Shown here in pieces: positions 32,694 to 44,886 of a DNA stretch of 64,000 nt. The stretch is taken from the NCBI GenBank assembly GCA_928212115.1, contig CAKMRJ010005634.1, forward strand, positions 176,221,086-176,285,085. The letters are read 5' to 3'. Origin of the DNA: Lactuca virosa (taxonomy: Eukaryota; Streptophyta; Magnoliopsida; Asterales; Asteraceae). The position numbers were made by a program, and so were the translations under genes. The notes below the pieces were generated by a model that was not told the DNA's origin, searched no databases, and saw only the letters and a list, made by a program, of their open reading frames with translations. Each line of letters begins with the position of its first letter. Positions within the stretch are counted from its first letter, which is position 1.

Positions 32694-35030
32694 ATCTCCC
32701 ACTTATGCAAGACTCATATTATATTGATATAGACAGAGGTGAACGTCTAGCAATATTTCACTGCCCCCCAACAACATACAAATTTGTGCCATTCTATCAA
32801 CATCCAATTCACCAGAAGCTCAAAGATATAATTAGTGTATTAGGTAAGTTATCATTTATCCCTTTGTCACATACATCTTGTTGAACATGAGATACAGATC
32901 GCAATCAGTCTCATTTCATGTTTAATTTTTGGTAAGGCGCCTTAGATGTCTAACTCTCAACACATAAGAGGAACAAGTATCATCTTGACTACATAAGCCT
33001 CTTGCATAGTTCGCACCATACCTGAAAATGGCTTTTATAATTGTCCGGTTAAGATCAACATTTGACCACATCTAAGCACAACACTCCCTACACTTAAGTC
33101 TCACTATGTATCTCATGTGTTAAGGATACAAAGATAGTACCTTTTAATCAAGTACCACCCATGATAACAATCCATGAGGTGATCTTGATGCAGGTCAATT
33201 TAATACTAGTTCTTTGCCAAGTACCTATGAATCTTGGTTACAACCACTTGCCTACTTTCAACTGGTGAGAGTCAACCAATCCAATTCATATTATTCTTAA
33301 TCCATAATTACTCCCAAAATTATAACCGACTATGAACTTTTATAATAATAAGATTATTCATGGATTAAACATGTTAATATAGAACACAACAAGTATTAAT
33401 GTGATGATCATATCCTAGAATATCAAAACATTATATAATAGTTGTTGTTACAATGTTCCAATATCCAAATACTAAATCCAAATCAAAATCCCATTTCTAG
33501 AATAATAAAGTCTTAAAGTTGAAGTGTAAATATTCATACTTAGCTCAAAAGAAGGACTTTATCAATGGTTATGACCAAATTCAATTTGTGTGAATTTTGC
33601 GAATATTATAATCTCCATATTTGACTTTACTCTAAGTACATTGAAATATCTTGGAGAACATGATTGGTGCTCTTTCATGACACAAAGTCTTTTAGCTTGA
33701 TTAAGTATACTCTCAAAGCCACAAAGATTTCTATGTAATCCTTGAATGGCAGAAATCAACATAGTTTTTTAATGAACTCATTCATCCAATTATATTTGAT
33801 TTCAACTTCTAAAGTAGTATATTCTTATTTTGTAGTATATTGTGTCATTATGGGTTGCTTGGACCTTATTCCAACTAAACTTACTCTTCATTCCATAACG
33901 AATTCAAAATCCAATTATAATTCATAATTATATCAATAAGTTTTGAAGTCAGAATCCTATGTAGCTCTTTAAATAATGATTTTCTTCTAAACTAATCATC
34001 TCATATAAAGTCTCTTAGTTCTTCTTCAGTACTCTTAGAATGTTCTTACAGTCATCCAGTGACTTACCCATGTATCCAATTGGTATATTATGATATGCTC
34101 ACATCATTATCACGTACCAGGTCTTATGCATAATATGGTGTAAATGATAATTTTATTTGTCAAGCAAATATAATACAAATCATTTTATCTAGCTCAAACC
34201 TATGAGCTAGGTCCTTTGAGGCTAGCTCAAACTTAGTGCCATGTGACAATGCCAAGATTCCTCCAAAGGAATTTTATATCTTGATTTTTTCAACATATAT
34301 ATTGCCAATATATGTATAAATATATAAAACTTTTAACATCCATATTTTATCTACCTCTACAGATTTTACATTCCAATAATATATCTTGTTATTCCTAAGT
34401 CTTTCATCTTATAAACACGTTTTGAGTCAAGGTGAAAAAATCCTGGCATGGTCAGAATATAATTTCTCATTATTAAGTATCTCTCATTCATACAAGATTA
34501 GGAATATCACTATAGCTCCCACTAGTTCTTAGTAAACACAAATGTTATCTTCATTTTGATATAAAAATATACATTATATTCATATATTAAAATGATTATT
34601 CCAATCTTGAGATTCTTGTTTTATATCCATAAGTGGATCTTAAGCTTTACACATTTTATTAGGATAACTAGGATTAAGAAAACCTCAAGGTTAATCTATA
34701 TAGATATCTTCAAGTAGATCTCTATTAATAAAAACAGTTTTTCTTGAAATCTATTTTCCATATCTCTTATTAAGAATATGTAATTATGGCAAATAATATC
34801 ATTGTTGATCTAATCATATCTACTTGTGAAAAGGTTTGATCATAGTAAATGCCATGAGTATGATAAGGATCATAGTCAATGACATGAGTATGACAAAATC
34901 CTTTTACAAAAAGACTTGCTTTAAATATGTATAGTTATCCATTTAGTGTATTCTTTCTAGAAGAATAACTTACTCCTTCTAGCCTTGTTATAGGGAGGAA
35001 GTGTAATCAAGACCATACTTGATTATTATA
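32694..35030 (-). pseudogene. decayed Ty1/copia internal region (Cop-2)
   Basis: Minus-strand traces, with many stops and indels: RT region near 34610-34760 (KTVFINRDLLEDIYI, then FLNPSYPNKMCK); the segment before the YVDD motif near 34490-34560; and RNase H remnants at about 33570-33840 (WMNEFIKKL, STNHVLQDISMYLE). The order is right for a minus-strand copia whose 3' LTR is to the left. Gag, protease and integrase are missing because Ty3-4 sequence begins at about 35031. It is one of the most degraded elements in the window. No working product is expected. Confidence 0.78.
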
Positions 35031-35036
35031 CATGGA

Positions 35037-35436
35037 TTACATATCGGGCTCAATCTCTCAGAAGGCAGGAGGCAAATCCAACCTTCGCGCCCTTAGGTTA
35101 GAAGCTCGTTCGATGAACATTCTCCATTTCAGCGCTCCACTGGCGGCTGGAAATGGGGTCCTTAGCCCCAAAGAACTTCGGAGCTCCACATGCCTTGAAC
35201 TACCGAAACGAGGGAGTTTGTTCCCTTATCTGTCCCGCAACAATCTCTGCCTGATGGGTTCCGAGTCGCTTGTCTAAAAGCTCCATAATCCGCTCCTTGA
35301 TGGTATCAAAAATCACAGGGTAGCCTCTATGATAATGTGAGTGATCTCTGATGTGATAAACTTGCGTAAACGATCATCCATTGGATCGACACCAGTGCCA
35401 GAACCAGATCCAGAAGCTCCTCCTCGGGTAGTTACC
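35037..35436 (-). pseudogene. Ty3/gypsy gag N-terminal fragment (Ty3-4)
   Basis: The minus strand from the ATG at 35436 begins MVTTRGGASGSGSGTGVDPM and continues through RLRKFITSEIT. After frameshifts and stops it reaches the start of the capsid-like region, with remnants of a KEGIMELLDKRL-like helix and of a FxAKDPISSRRW-like motif. This is a typical plant Ty3 gag start. The fragment ends at about 35037, where Cop-2 begins. Its leader resembles that of Ty3-3, so the two are probably one family. The plus-strand 81-codon frame here is a shadow. Confidence 0.78.
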
Positions 35437-36215
35437 ATACTCAACTAAAATAAAAACATACAAATGATCAACATAATACTGAGGAGACTTCCAATCTACA
35501 TGCCCCTTAGAATTTCCAAGACCGTCCTTGCCTCGAGTACAAATCTTGTGCTTTTAGTAGTACGGGCCCAATACTATCTTCCACACCTGTCTGTATTTTC
35601 ATCAAGAACCATCCTGAATCCTCAAAGTCACCATACTAAATTCTTACCCACCATCCCTATGATAAACATCATAAACTATGGCATTTCCTAGGCTATCCTA
35701 GGAATTCTCAACTCAACCGCCATGTAATACTAAGAACCTCAACCAAGACTGTTGGTTGCCTTATGCATGCAAGTTGTACACAAAAATGGGATCACATAGA
35801 CTGTCAAATAGTGATTCTACCCTAAATCCACAACCAAACAAGAAACAAGAAATGAGGCTAAATCTATCATTCTAGGGTTATATGAACCTAATCGTATACA
35901 AATTTTAAAGCATACACTTAGCAATTAAATGAGCCAATATCAATTCCAAGTAGCACATAACATCCAATCCTCTTAGGCTAAAACACATCACACAAATCAG
36001 ACAATTCTATCATATGATTCCTGGAGGTATCCTAGCCCTACTCTAGCATGCAATTCACATATCTGACATAATAATCATAACGCATGGGTATGAGTATTTT
36101 AGGAACCACTTACTTGAGCACGGTTAATTGCACGCATCTCACCCCCTTTATACTTTGTAAAAATCTTTTAAAATTTCATTTTTCTCTTAAAAAGATTATC
36201 AATTCCTCAATTTGA
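35437..36215 (-). other. leader of Ty3-4
   Basis: Non-coding, resembling 10593-11245. No gene supported. Confidence 0.6.
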
Positions 36216-36421
36216 GTTATGACACACCCGAAAGTGTGTATGAATCCCCCAAAGTACCACATACCAAACATATATTTGGGCCCAACCTTGGGGTATATTC
36301 CAACTCAATATACAATCATGGGCCCATCCCTAGGGTTTCTTTCAACCCATCATATACTCACGGGCCCAACCTTGGGGCCTAGCCCTCAGGTTTATTTCAA
36401 CCGATCATACAATAATGGGTC
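36216..36421 (-). mobile_element. LTR remnant of Ty3-4 with short tandem repeats
   Basis: Three loose copies of a GGGCCCAACCTTGGGG...TTTCAACC-type unit, resembling the tandem arrays in the Ty3-2 and Ty3-3 LTRs. The sequence is cut at 36422 by the Ty3-5 LTR. No primer binding site is preserved. The assignment is by position and repeat type. Confidence 0.45.
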
Positions 36422-38326
36422 TGTCACAACTAGGAATTCTAATGCTTTTGTAAACATTAACAATGATAACATTTGTGACTAAAACTTGAAAGTATGCATA
36501 ATGTTTATAACACCAAAATTCCATCAATCACTCTATGCAAACACTTTAAATAGTCAACAAAAGATTGGAAACCCTAAAAATCCCGGTTTAAGTCCAATGT
36601 GGAGTAGGATTTTCTTATTGGGCCTAATGGCCCAATAAGTCTCCAATTTGACTAGTTTGGGCTTAGAACTCTTAATTGGGCTCTAATTCAACCCACCTTC
36701 ATAAGAATGGACATTTTGGGCCATATTGGGCCTAAAATGGAATAAACTTCTCCAATAAGCCTTATTGGGCCATAACTAGCCTAATTAACCTTGTTGGGCC
36801 ATAACTAATCTAATTAGCCCTAATGGGCCGCAAACCTAATCTTTTATGCTAATTGGGCCGTGAACCCCCCCCCCCTAAGGGCCCAATGGGCCGAAAACTC
36901 CTTTATGGACCTCATGATTTCAAGTAAGGATCAAGAATTAGGCCAAAATGAATCCTCTTCCCTTCTTAATGCAATTCTCGGCCCATTTAAAAAGAAAGAA
37001 AGAAGAAGTAAATGGGGAGGGTTGACTTTGGGAGGTGCCACCTCCATATTACACACCATGTATCCATGCATGGACCAACATGCATCCATAATAGTCTCTT
37101 CACTTCTCTCTCTCCCCTCTCTTCTTCCTCTCGGCCGAGAACCACCAAACACACACCACACAAATTCTCTCCATTTCTCTCAAAGATCATCCTCTTCCTT
37201 CCTTCAAAGAAATCTCAAAAATTAGTTTGGATTCAAGGATCTTCTTCAAGTGTTACCAATCTTTGGTAAGTTCTGGCATACACAAACATCTTCTTTCATT
37301 TCAACATCTAGAACTCTTTCTTACAAAGCTTTACTCCATGAACACCTTAGAAGCTTCATAAATTCGAAATCAACTCAAGGAGGCTTGCTAGGACCAAAAA
37401 TCTTCTTCATTTCTTCTCCAAAACCGAAACCACAAACCAAGGTGAGTTCATACCCCCTTGTTTTCGGTTTTTACTTGTTTTTGGAGGAGAACACAAGTAC
37501 CATGTGTTGATCTATGTGTGTATGTTGTTATATGTGATTTCTTTGGTTTATGTTATGAAAATATGATGTTATTTGCTAAATCTTGAAAGCTATGGCTAAA
37601 GTGTGAAGAATACATAAACAAAGTACATAATAAACAATTTACTTCAAAGATCTAAGGATCTTTAGGCTTAAGAAGTGAAAACAAAGTCAAAGTCCTTTTA
37701 AGTGTCATTTTTGCAAAAATAATCAAAGTTTGGGTAAAATATGTGATTTTCGGTTTTATAAAGACAAAATGGTATTATTTACATAGAAATCTAACTTTTA
37801 TGAAAATAACACTTTTCTAGGGGTCAAAAACATAAATTTTAGCTTATTGGGCTTTAATTTGGGCCTCACGAATTTTTGGGCCCAAAGTTGCGAAAAAAAT
37901 GAAATGTTGAGGGGCTGAATTGGAAAACTTATCAAACTATGAGTCTAAAACATGAACAAACTATTTTTAGGGGCTAAAAATGACTTTGATGCAAAAATTG
38001 GACTAAAAATGCAAAGTTTTTGATTTTGGGGTCAAAATTGTAAAACTTACAGAATTTGAGCCAAAAGTGTAAACTTTTTACAATTAAGGGCTGGAAATGA
38101 CAAATACAATATTTTTGGGCTGAAATTATTATTTAATTAAAGATTGGGTCTAAAATGTCAAGAAAAACGGTTTAAGGACCAATAATGTCAATTTTCATAA
38201 AAGGGGACTAAAAGTGCCATTTTTGTAGATTAAGGGGCTCAAATGGTCAAACTAAATGTTTTTGGGCCAAGTAGACAAATATTAAATTGTTGGGCTAAAA
38301 ATATTAAGTTTATAATGCATGGTTTT

Positions 38327-38399
<73 letters not shown>

Positions 38400-39758
38400 G
38401 TATAACCAAGCTTCGTTATAAATTAAACGTCAAAACATTTTAACACTTCGCATAAACATCTCACTTACAACAAATAGCTACATTACGAACTTAAGATCAA
38501 TAAATTATAAATGATTCAATGGTTGGGCTCAAATATCTTCTATTCGTGCTATTGGGCCTTTATGGCCTAATATCCTGATTATTGGGCCCAATATAATCAC
38601 ACATGTTTATTGGGGTTCCGGTGACCCAATTACATACGCAGTGGGCCTTTATTAGCTTTAACATACTATTGGACCTTAATGGTCCACTTGTATTGCTAAT
38701 AAGACCTTAAACCTTTATAATATGCTTAATGGGCTATACCGTGTCCGTAGCATACTCGACAGCCTGTAATAACATACAAAGTTAATGGGCCTCTGTAGTC
38801 CTCTTCTCTTCGTCTGTTAGGCTTACCTTTATTCAAGTAAACATAAATCGGGTCGTGGAACAATGTTATACAATTTCTTTTGGATTAGTGAGAAATAACG
38901 GGCGACACCAATAAGTGTCGGTCGTAGTCTGTAGTTATAATCAAAGTCTCCTGGAGGGAGAACGATAGTTTGTGTATAGATCTATACGGGGGGTGACTCC
39001 CCCACACCTAAGCTGTTCGCTACAGTTAGACTCGGCCAGTCTAGGGTAACAAAATCTTAATTCAATACCGGCATTTACTAGAATGCCAAGACAGGCGAAT
39101 TAGTCATTATTATGCATGGTTATAACGACTCACATAGAGATCCATTACCATCTAAGTAATCATTGGGAAATCATGTTCATGTGCTATGACGATACAATAA
39201 TACAAAACTATCACACTATTTATATCGGAAAACATCGGGTTTTCCGGGGGAACAACATTATTCACTTTTACTTACAACAACTATAATACAAGAAACTATT
39301 ATGAAAAACATTTCACCTTTGCATGTTTTGAAATCATTTACACGTATACTTATGGATCATCACACCTTTTTCGTAAACAATTTCCGTTTCAGAAAATATC
39401 GGATTTTCTGGGTTTTTCAAGCAATACAAAACATTTTCATATCAAACCTGCTTATGAACTCACCAACATTATATATGTTGACCGTTTTCAAAATAACTTG
39501 TGTTCTCAGGTAACCATTTTGGATGAAGAATTATCAAGCATGTGTCTGAATGTCTTTTGTGTGATGTCATTTGATAAACAATTTATTTTTGGGATTATGT
39601 AATGTAAACAATGTACTGGATGTGAACAATGACGGTTGTAATGTATTAATGCATGGTGATGTTTATGTTATGTTTCATGTATATTCATTGTGATGATATT
39701 TCAATTTAAGTCACACGAGCCCTCAGACGTTTCCGCCGTCTGGTTCGGGGGTGTGACA
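36422..39758 (+). mobile_element. 5' LTR of Ty3-5, 3337 bp
   Basis: Starts TGTCACAAC and ends GGGTGTGACA, followed by GG and the primer binding site. Its first 450 bp recur at 58469-58923. It holds a C-rich run at 36865-36877, a (TA)n tract at about 38328-38397, repeated GGGCC/TTATTGGGCC motifs at both ends, and a donor/acceptor-like pair (GTGAGT from 37442, TTCTCAG ending 39509). LTRs over 3 kb are usual for the Tekay/Del chromoviruses. Short frames at 36860-37510 are not convincing genes. Confidence 0.92.
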
Positions 39759-39761
39759 GGT

Positions 39762-39773
39762 TGGTATCAGAGC
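39762..39773 (+). promoter_or_regulatory. primer binding site of Ty3-5
   Basis: TGGTATCAGAGC, a perfect match to the initiator-Met tRNA 3' end, three bases after the LTR. Confidence 0.93.
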
Positions 39774-40197
39774 TCTGTTTATAGTGAACTGGCATATCTA
39801 ACCACACATTGATATGCAACTATAAACCCAAAGAGGGACTAAATAACTCTGAACAAAACAAATAAAAACATAATAATAAACACTCTTACTTGTGCGACTT
39901 AGAAAAATGAACATAATAACAATTCAAATAAGACATTGGGAAAAATCCTGACATCTCGGTTAGGCCAGGACTGTTCACAGTTGTATGAGGAATGAATGTA
40001 GTCTGATCAACTACATTTCCTTCAGAATACAACTATCGCATGCCCTGGAGCGATTGCGATGGTCAATAAACCTAAGGCATACCATTTTGTTAACCAAGAG
40101 GAGAACATCAAACCAATTTCAATAATAACAAAAATATCTTAGGAATAATAATGGTTTATTTATATACCCTCCTTACGTGTTCCTCATCACAGTCACC

Positions 40198-40602
40198 ATG
40201 GAAGAGGAGCATCAAGGCATTCAGTTTCACCAGGCCTTCATGGCCCACGGAATGATTGAAGACGACCCCGAGGAAGGACAAGGGGCAGCACACGACATTG
40301 GGCCCGACGAGTACACGGATACGGACTACGAGTTTGAGGGGACCGATGACGACATGGAGGAGGAAAGAGACACGGACGAAGCCTCCGTCAAACCACCTAC
40401 CGACGAGACTCATCAGGACCACCCCGCCCCACCAGGAAATCCTGTGGGAGAGGATCGTTATCCGGAGACAGAGGCTGCCGCACTACGGCAACAACTATTT
40501 TCCATGGAGGCACGAGCGGTACAGGCTGAAATAGAAAGGGATGGAGTCATCGGGGAGATCACTGACATGGCCCAGATGTTGGCACAACATTTCGGAATAT
40601 GA
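40198..40602 (+). CDS. acidic coiled-coil ORF upstream of gag (Ty3-5)
   Basis: The frame is open from 40177; the ATG at 40198 is preferred because the protein there starts with a typical acidic run (MEEEHQGIQF). It gives 134 codons ending at 40602. The first two thirds are rich in Asp and Glu (EGTDDDMEEERDTDE), with a Pro-rich hinge. The last 45 residues have a heptad-like pattern (AALRQQLFSMEARAVQAEIE) suggesting a coiled coil. It sits between the primer binding site and gag, 378 bp before gag. The Ty3-1 ORF at 1588-2217 has the same layout with no obvious sequence identity. Function unknown. It is uninterrupted, unlike gag and pol of this element. Confidence 0.65.
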   Translation: MEEEHQGIQFHQAFMAHGMIEDDPEEGQGAAHDIGPDEYTDTDYEFEGTDDDMEEERDTDEASVKPPTDETHQDHPAPPGNPVGEDRYPETEAAALRQQLFSMEARAVQAEIERDGVIGEITDMAQMLAQHFGI

Positions 40603-40980
40603 TTTCGCTACCACCGTTGGGCGCCTTCTAGTGTGTTTAGGATCAGTAGACCCCCCTACTAGTGCTATGTTCTCTTATGCTTACCATGTTATGTACTACC
40701 CACTCCATGTTTAAGTGATTACACTAGTCATAGAGTCGTTATGCTGCTGAACTTTGTATCCTTGTGTATGCTCTTTCGGGCAAATTTTCATGTATCAAAG
40801 TACGGATATTATTAGTGGAAAATATTATGTGTTTTATCGTGATGTTGTTATCTGCTATGTGTTTTATATTTTTATTGTTTGGTGTAAATATATGGAATCA
40901 CTTAGATACTCAATCGATTCACGGAATTCCCAACTTAAATACAATACGTACTCAACATCTTTCTGTTCCATAATAGCAAG

Positions 40981-42248
40981 ATGTCGCAAAGACCAAACCG
41001 TGGAAACAATCAACCACCGACACCACCAGAAATCAACTCAGTTGCATTTCAAGCAGCTGTATGTGCTGCAGTCACAGCAGCACTGGCGCAGATCCACAAT
41101 GGGAACAATGGTGGAGGCAACGGGCAGGGGGCCGGAAGTTCAAACAACGGGATGAACCAAGGACCTACCAAGACATGCTCTTACAAAGATTTCACCAATG
41201 CCAAACCACGAACCTTTAATGGCACAGGGGGAATAATAACCCTGAAGAGATGGATTGAAAAGGTGGAATCGGTGTTCGAGATATGCGGATGCCCTGAAGA
41301 AGTCAAGGTGAAGTTTGCAGCATGTACATTTGTTGATCAAGCTCTCACCTGGTGGAATGGACATGTGGAGGCTATGACTCTTCCGGTGGCTAATGCCATG
41401 CCATGGACTGAATTGAAGGAGATGCTGATGGCTGAATACTGCCCGCGTGGCGAGGTTCAGAAAATGGAGCAAGAGTTATGGAATCTCACTGTCCGAAACT
41501 CCGACATTGATGCCTACATATCAAGGTTTAGCGAACTGTCTTTGTTGTGCCCTGGCATGATTACTTCGGAAGGGAAGAAAATCGAACGATTCATCTCGGA
41601 TTAACTCCCCCAATTCAAGGAAACGTGATAGCCGCAAATCCTAAAACCTTTGACAGTGCCAAGAGGTTGGCCAAAAAGTTGTACGACCACAACAATAAGA
41701 AGGGCGAGAAAGCAGGGGAAACTGAAAGCAAGAAGGAGAGTGATAATAAGAAAGGAAAGAATAACAAGAGGAAGGGACGACAAGGCTCAGAGTCGTCAAA
41801 GAAACAACAAACAGTAACAGTTCATGCTGCAACCACCCAAGTTCCCTCCGCACCACATGCTCCAGCCTCATCCACCCCAAGTGCCCCTAAGCAGTATTCC
41901 GGAAATCTCCGAAAGTGCAACAAGTGCAATCTCCATCACAATGGTGAATGCAAGGAGATGAAATGTACCAGTTGCAACCGAAAGGGTCACATGGCAAAAT
42001 ACTGTAGGACCTATCCTCCCCAGAACCAGCAACAAGGAAACAACAACAACAACACCAACAACAACAACGACAACAACGTTGGGGCTAGCCACACCTGTTA
42101 TGGATGTGGAAGGACTGGGCACTTCCGTCGAAACTGCCGCAATGTTAACAACCAAGGGAATGGAGGAGCAAGGAGAGTGCTGACCATGGGTCAAGGAGAA
42201 GTGGTTCAGGATCCCGCTGTTGTCACTGGTACGTTTCTCCTTAACAAC
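40981..42248 (+). pseudogene. Ty3/gypsy gag with two zinc knuckles (Ty3-5)
   Basis: The gag starts at 40981 with an Asn/Gln/Ala-rich region, then the capsid-like domain (FTNAKPRTFNGTGGI, LKRWIEKVESVFEICG, ALTWWNGHV, EYCPRGEVQKMEQELWNL). A one-base loss near 41597 puts a stop at 41602-41604. The frame resumes as LGLTPPIQGNV and runs through a Lys-rich linker to a CNKCNLHH...CTSCNRKGHMAKYC region and a second knuckle CYGCGRTGHFRRNC. The protein would form the particle shell and bind RNA. The frameshift makes this copy defective in cis. Confidence 0.92.
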
Positions 42249-43958
42249 TCATATGCATGCATCCTTTTTGATACCGGGGCATAGCGGAGTTTTGTGAGTA
42301 ATAAGTTCAAACATTTGCTAAAACAACAACCCCAGAAGCTTAATGAAACCTTTACGGTGAAAATGGCTAATGAGAAAACAGAATCAACTGGGGAAATCTA
42401 CGTAGGATGTACCCTAACCTTAAATCACCACGCATTTCAAATAAACTTGATGCCTGTAACTATTAGGAGTTTTGATGTGATTATCGGCATGGATTGGTTG
42501 AGCCCTCATCATGCCGAAATTATGTGTCGCGAGAAGGTCATTCGCCTTCATCTCCCAAACCACGAAACCCTAATTATATACGGAGACAAACCCAGTACGA
42601 ACCTTCGTCTTATCTCATGTATTAAGGCACAGAAGTGTCTACAAAAGAAGGACTTTGCATTTCTGGCTCACATCGTGGATAAATCCAAGGAAGAGATCAA
42701 TATCCGAGACATCCCAGTGGTTTGCGATTTCCCCGACATATTTCCTGAAGATCTTCCGGGGATACCCCCAGAAAGACAAGTCGAGTTCCGAATCGACCTT
42801 GTGCCAGGAGCTACACCCATCGCCAAATCACCCTATAGGTTGGCTCCTGCGGAGATGCAAGAACTGTCAAGCTAACTCAGCGAACTCTTGAGCAAAGGAT
42901 TCATCCGACCTAGCTTCTCACCCTGGGGAGCTCCGGTCCTTTTTGTTAAGAAGAAGGATGGATCCTTTAGGATGTGTATCGATTATAGAGAACTGAATAA
43001 GATCACTATCAAAAATCGCTACCCACTTCCACGAATCGATGATCTATTCGACCAGCTTCAGGGAGCAAATTACTTCTCTAAGATAGATCTGCGATCCGGA
43101 TACCACCAACTCAAGGTCCGGGAATAGGATATCCCCAAGACCGCTTTTCGAACTCGCTATGGACATTATGAATTTATTGTAATGCCCTTTGGTCTAACGA
43201 ATGCCCCTGCCGCATTTATGGACCTGATGAATCGAGTTTGCCGACCATTCCTCGATGATTTTGTTATCGTTTTCATCGACGATATTTTGGTTTATTCTCG
43301 AAGCGAAGAGGAACATAGTCGACACCTCCGACAAATCTTGGAAACCCTACGAGCCGAAAAGTTATACGCAAAACTCTCTAAGTGTGAGTTCTGGCTTCGT
43401 AGCGTAAACTTTTTAGGTCATGTTGTCAGCCAAGAAGAGATACATGTGGACCCTTCTAAGATCAAAGCCATTGAAGGATGGGCAGTCCCAACGACACCCA
43501 CAGAAATTCGTCAATTTCTGGGTCTCGCAGATTATTACAGAAGATTCATTCTGAACTTCTCCAGAACAGCCAAGCCACTTACCATGCTTACACAAAAAGG
43601 CGTACCATTTGAATGGACAGAAAAGCAGGAGGTTGCCTTTCGAACTTTGAAACGAGTTCTATGTAGTGCGCCAGTACTATCATTACCAGAGGGAACTGAG
43701 GACTTCGTAGTTTACTGCGATGCTTCGAATAAGGGTTTAGGCTGTGTACTCATGTAGCGTGGGAAGGTGATAGCTTATGCATCCCGGCAACTAAAGACAC
43801 ATGAGGTGAATTATACCACCCATGATCTCGAATTGGGAGCTGTGGTCTTTGCTTTGAAGATTTGGAGGAACTACCTTTATGGTACGAAGTGCACCATTTT
43901 CACTGACCACAAGAGCCTCCAACACATTTTAAATCAAAAGGAGTTAAACATGAGGTAG
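42249..43958 (+). pseudogene. Ty3/gypsy protease, reverse transcriptase and RNase H (Ty3-5)
   Basis: The protease active-site triad DTG lies at about 42270-42278, and a stop follows at 42282-42284. FDVIIGMDWLSPHHAEI follows. RT shows the FPDIFPEDLPGIPPERQV lead-in, YRELNKITIKNRYPLPRIDD, YFSKIDLRSGYHQL, the FIDDILVYS catalytic motif and FLGHVVS. RNase H begins FVVYCDASNKGLGCVL and includes YASRQLK and FTDHKSLQHI. Single in-frame stops lie at 42873-42875, 43125-43127, 43755-43757 and 43956-43958; the frame otherwise continues. Several are explicable as C-to-T changes. Domain order and motifs are those of the chromoviruses. Confidence 0.93.
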
Positions 43959-44540
43959 CGAAGATGGGTTGAGCTGCTAAACGATTATGAGTGTGAAATC
44001 AAGTACCACCTAGGCAAGGCTAACGTGGTAGCTGATGCCTTGAGTTGGAAAGAATACTCAAATCGTCGTGTGAAAACTCTTTCAATAACCATTCAATCCC
44101 ACCTGTTCTCGCAAATCAAAGAAGCCCAGTCTGATGCCATGAAGACAGAAAACAAAACCAGCGAAGCATTACGTGGAATGGAAAAGAACTTCGAAGTCAA
44201 GGACGAAGGAACATATTATTTCATGAACCGAATTTGGGTCCCTAAACTTGGGGGATTCAGAGAGGTAGTCATGAATGAGGCTCATAAGACACGATACTCC
44301 ATCCATCCGGGTTCAGATAAGATGTACCTAGATATCAAACAATATTATTGGTGGCCTAACATGAAGGCAGAGATTGCCACTTACGTTAGCAAGTGCCTCA
44401 CTTGTGCTAAAGTGAAGGTAGAGTATCAAAAGCCCTCGGGACTATTACAACAGCCGGTAATACCCGAGTGGAAATGGGAAAGGATTACCATGGACTTTGT
44501 GACCAAATTACCCAAGACAACTGATGGAATGGATGCCATA
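43959..44540 (+). pseudogene. Ty3/gypsy integrase, N-terminal part (Ty3-5)
   Basis: Follows RNase H (NDYECEIKYHLGKANVVADAL). The zinc-binding HHCC module is visible (HKTRYSIHPGSDKMYLDI and YVSKCLTCAKVK), then the first part of the catalytic core (WKWERITMDFVTKLPKT). The frame is cut at 44540, inside the core, by Cop-3; the rest is at 57404. Confidence 0.92.
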
Positions 44541-44545
44541 TGGGT
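44541..44545. repeat. left target site duplication of Cop-3 (TGGGT)
   Basis: TGGGT here and at 57404-57408 flanks the copia ends. It belongs to the interrupted Ty3-5 integrase frame and shows a standard 5-bp staggered insertion. Confidence 0.93.
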
Positions 44546-44854
44546 TGTTAGAACAAAGTTCTATTAGGATCGTTAGATTCTATGCAAGCAAACAGTTAAG
44601 AATGTAATCAAGAACACAAGAATGGCTTTGAATATGTCGTATGACTAATACTTCAACACCTCAGAAGAGCTCGATTAAGAACTTCAACTGTAGAGGCGTT
44701 TAGGGTTACATAACAATGAACGTAATAATCAACAACGTCTAATGCATACATGCATGCATATTTATAGTATAACCCTATCAGATAAACACGGATGGACAGG
44801 CCCAATCCGGATACAAAACAAAAAGCCCAAGACGCATCACAATTAGACTCAACA
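44546..44854 (-). repeat. 3' LTR of Cop-3, 309 bp
   Basis: On the minus strand TGTTGAGTC...CTAACA. It differs from the 5' LTR (57095-57403) by six substitutions and no indel in my alignment. Confidence 0.95.
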
Positions 44855-44868
44855 ATCTCCCCCTTTGC
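44855..44868 (-). promoter_or_regulatory. polypurine tract of Cop-3
   Basis: On the minus strand GCAAAGGGGGAGAT abuts the LTR start TGTTGAG. It primes plus-strand cDNA. Near-copies of its core (AAGGGGGAGA) occur within the coding region. Confidence 0.9.
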
Positions 44869-44886
44869 GTCAATGGGACCGAAAGA

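Noticed and set aside
36860..37510. Several frames in the Ty3-5 LTR
   Set aside because: They lie in LTR leader sequence, overlap on both strands and have no domain.
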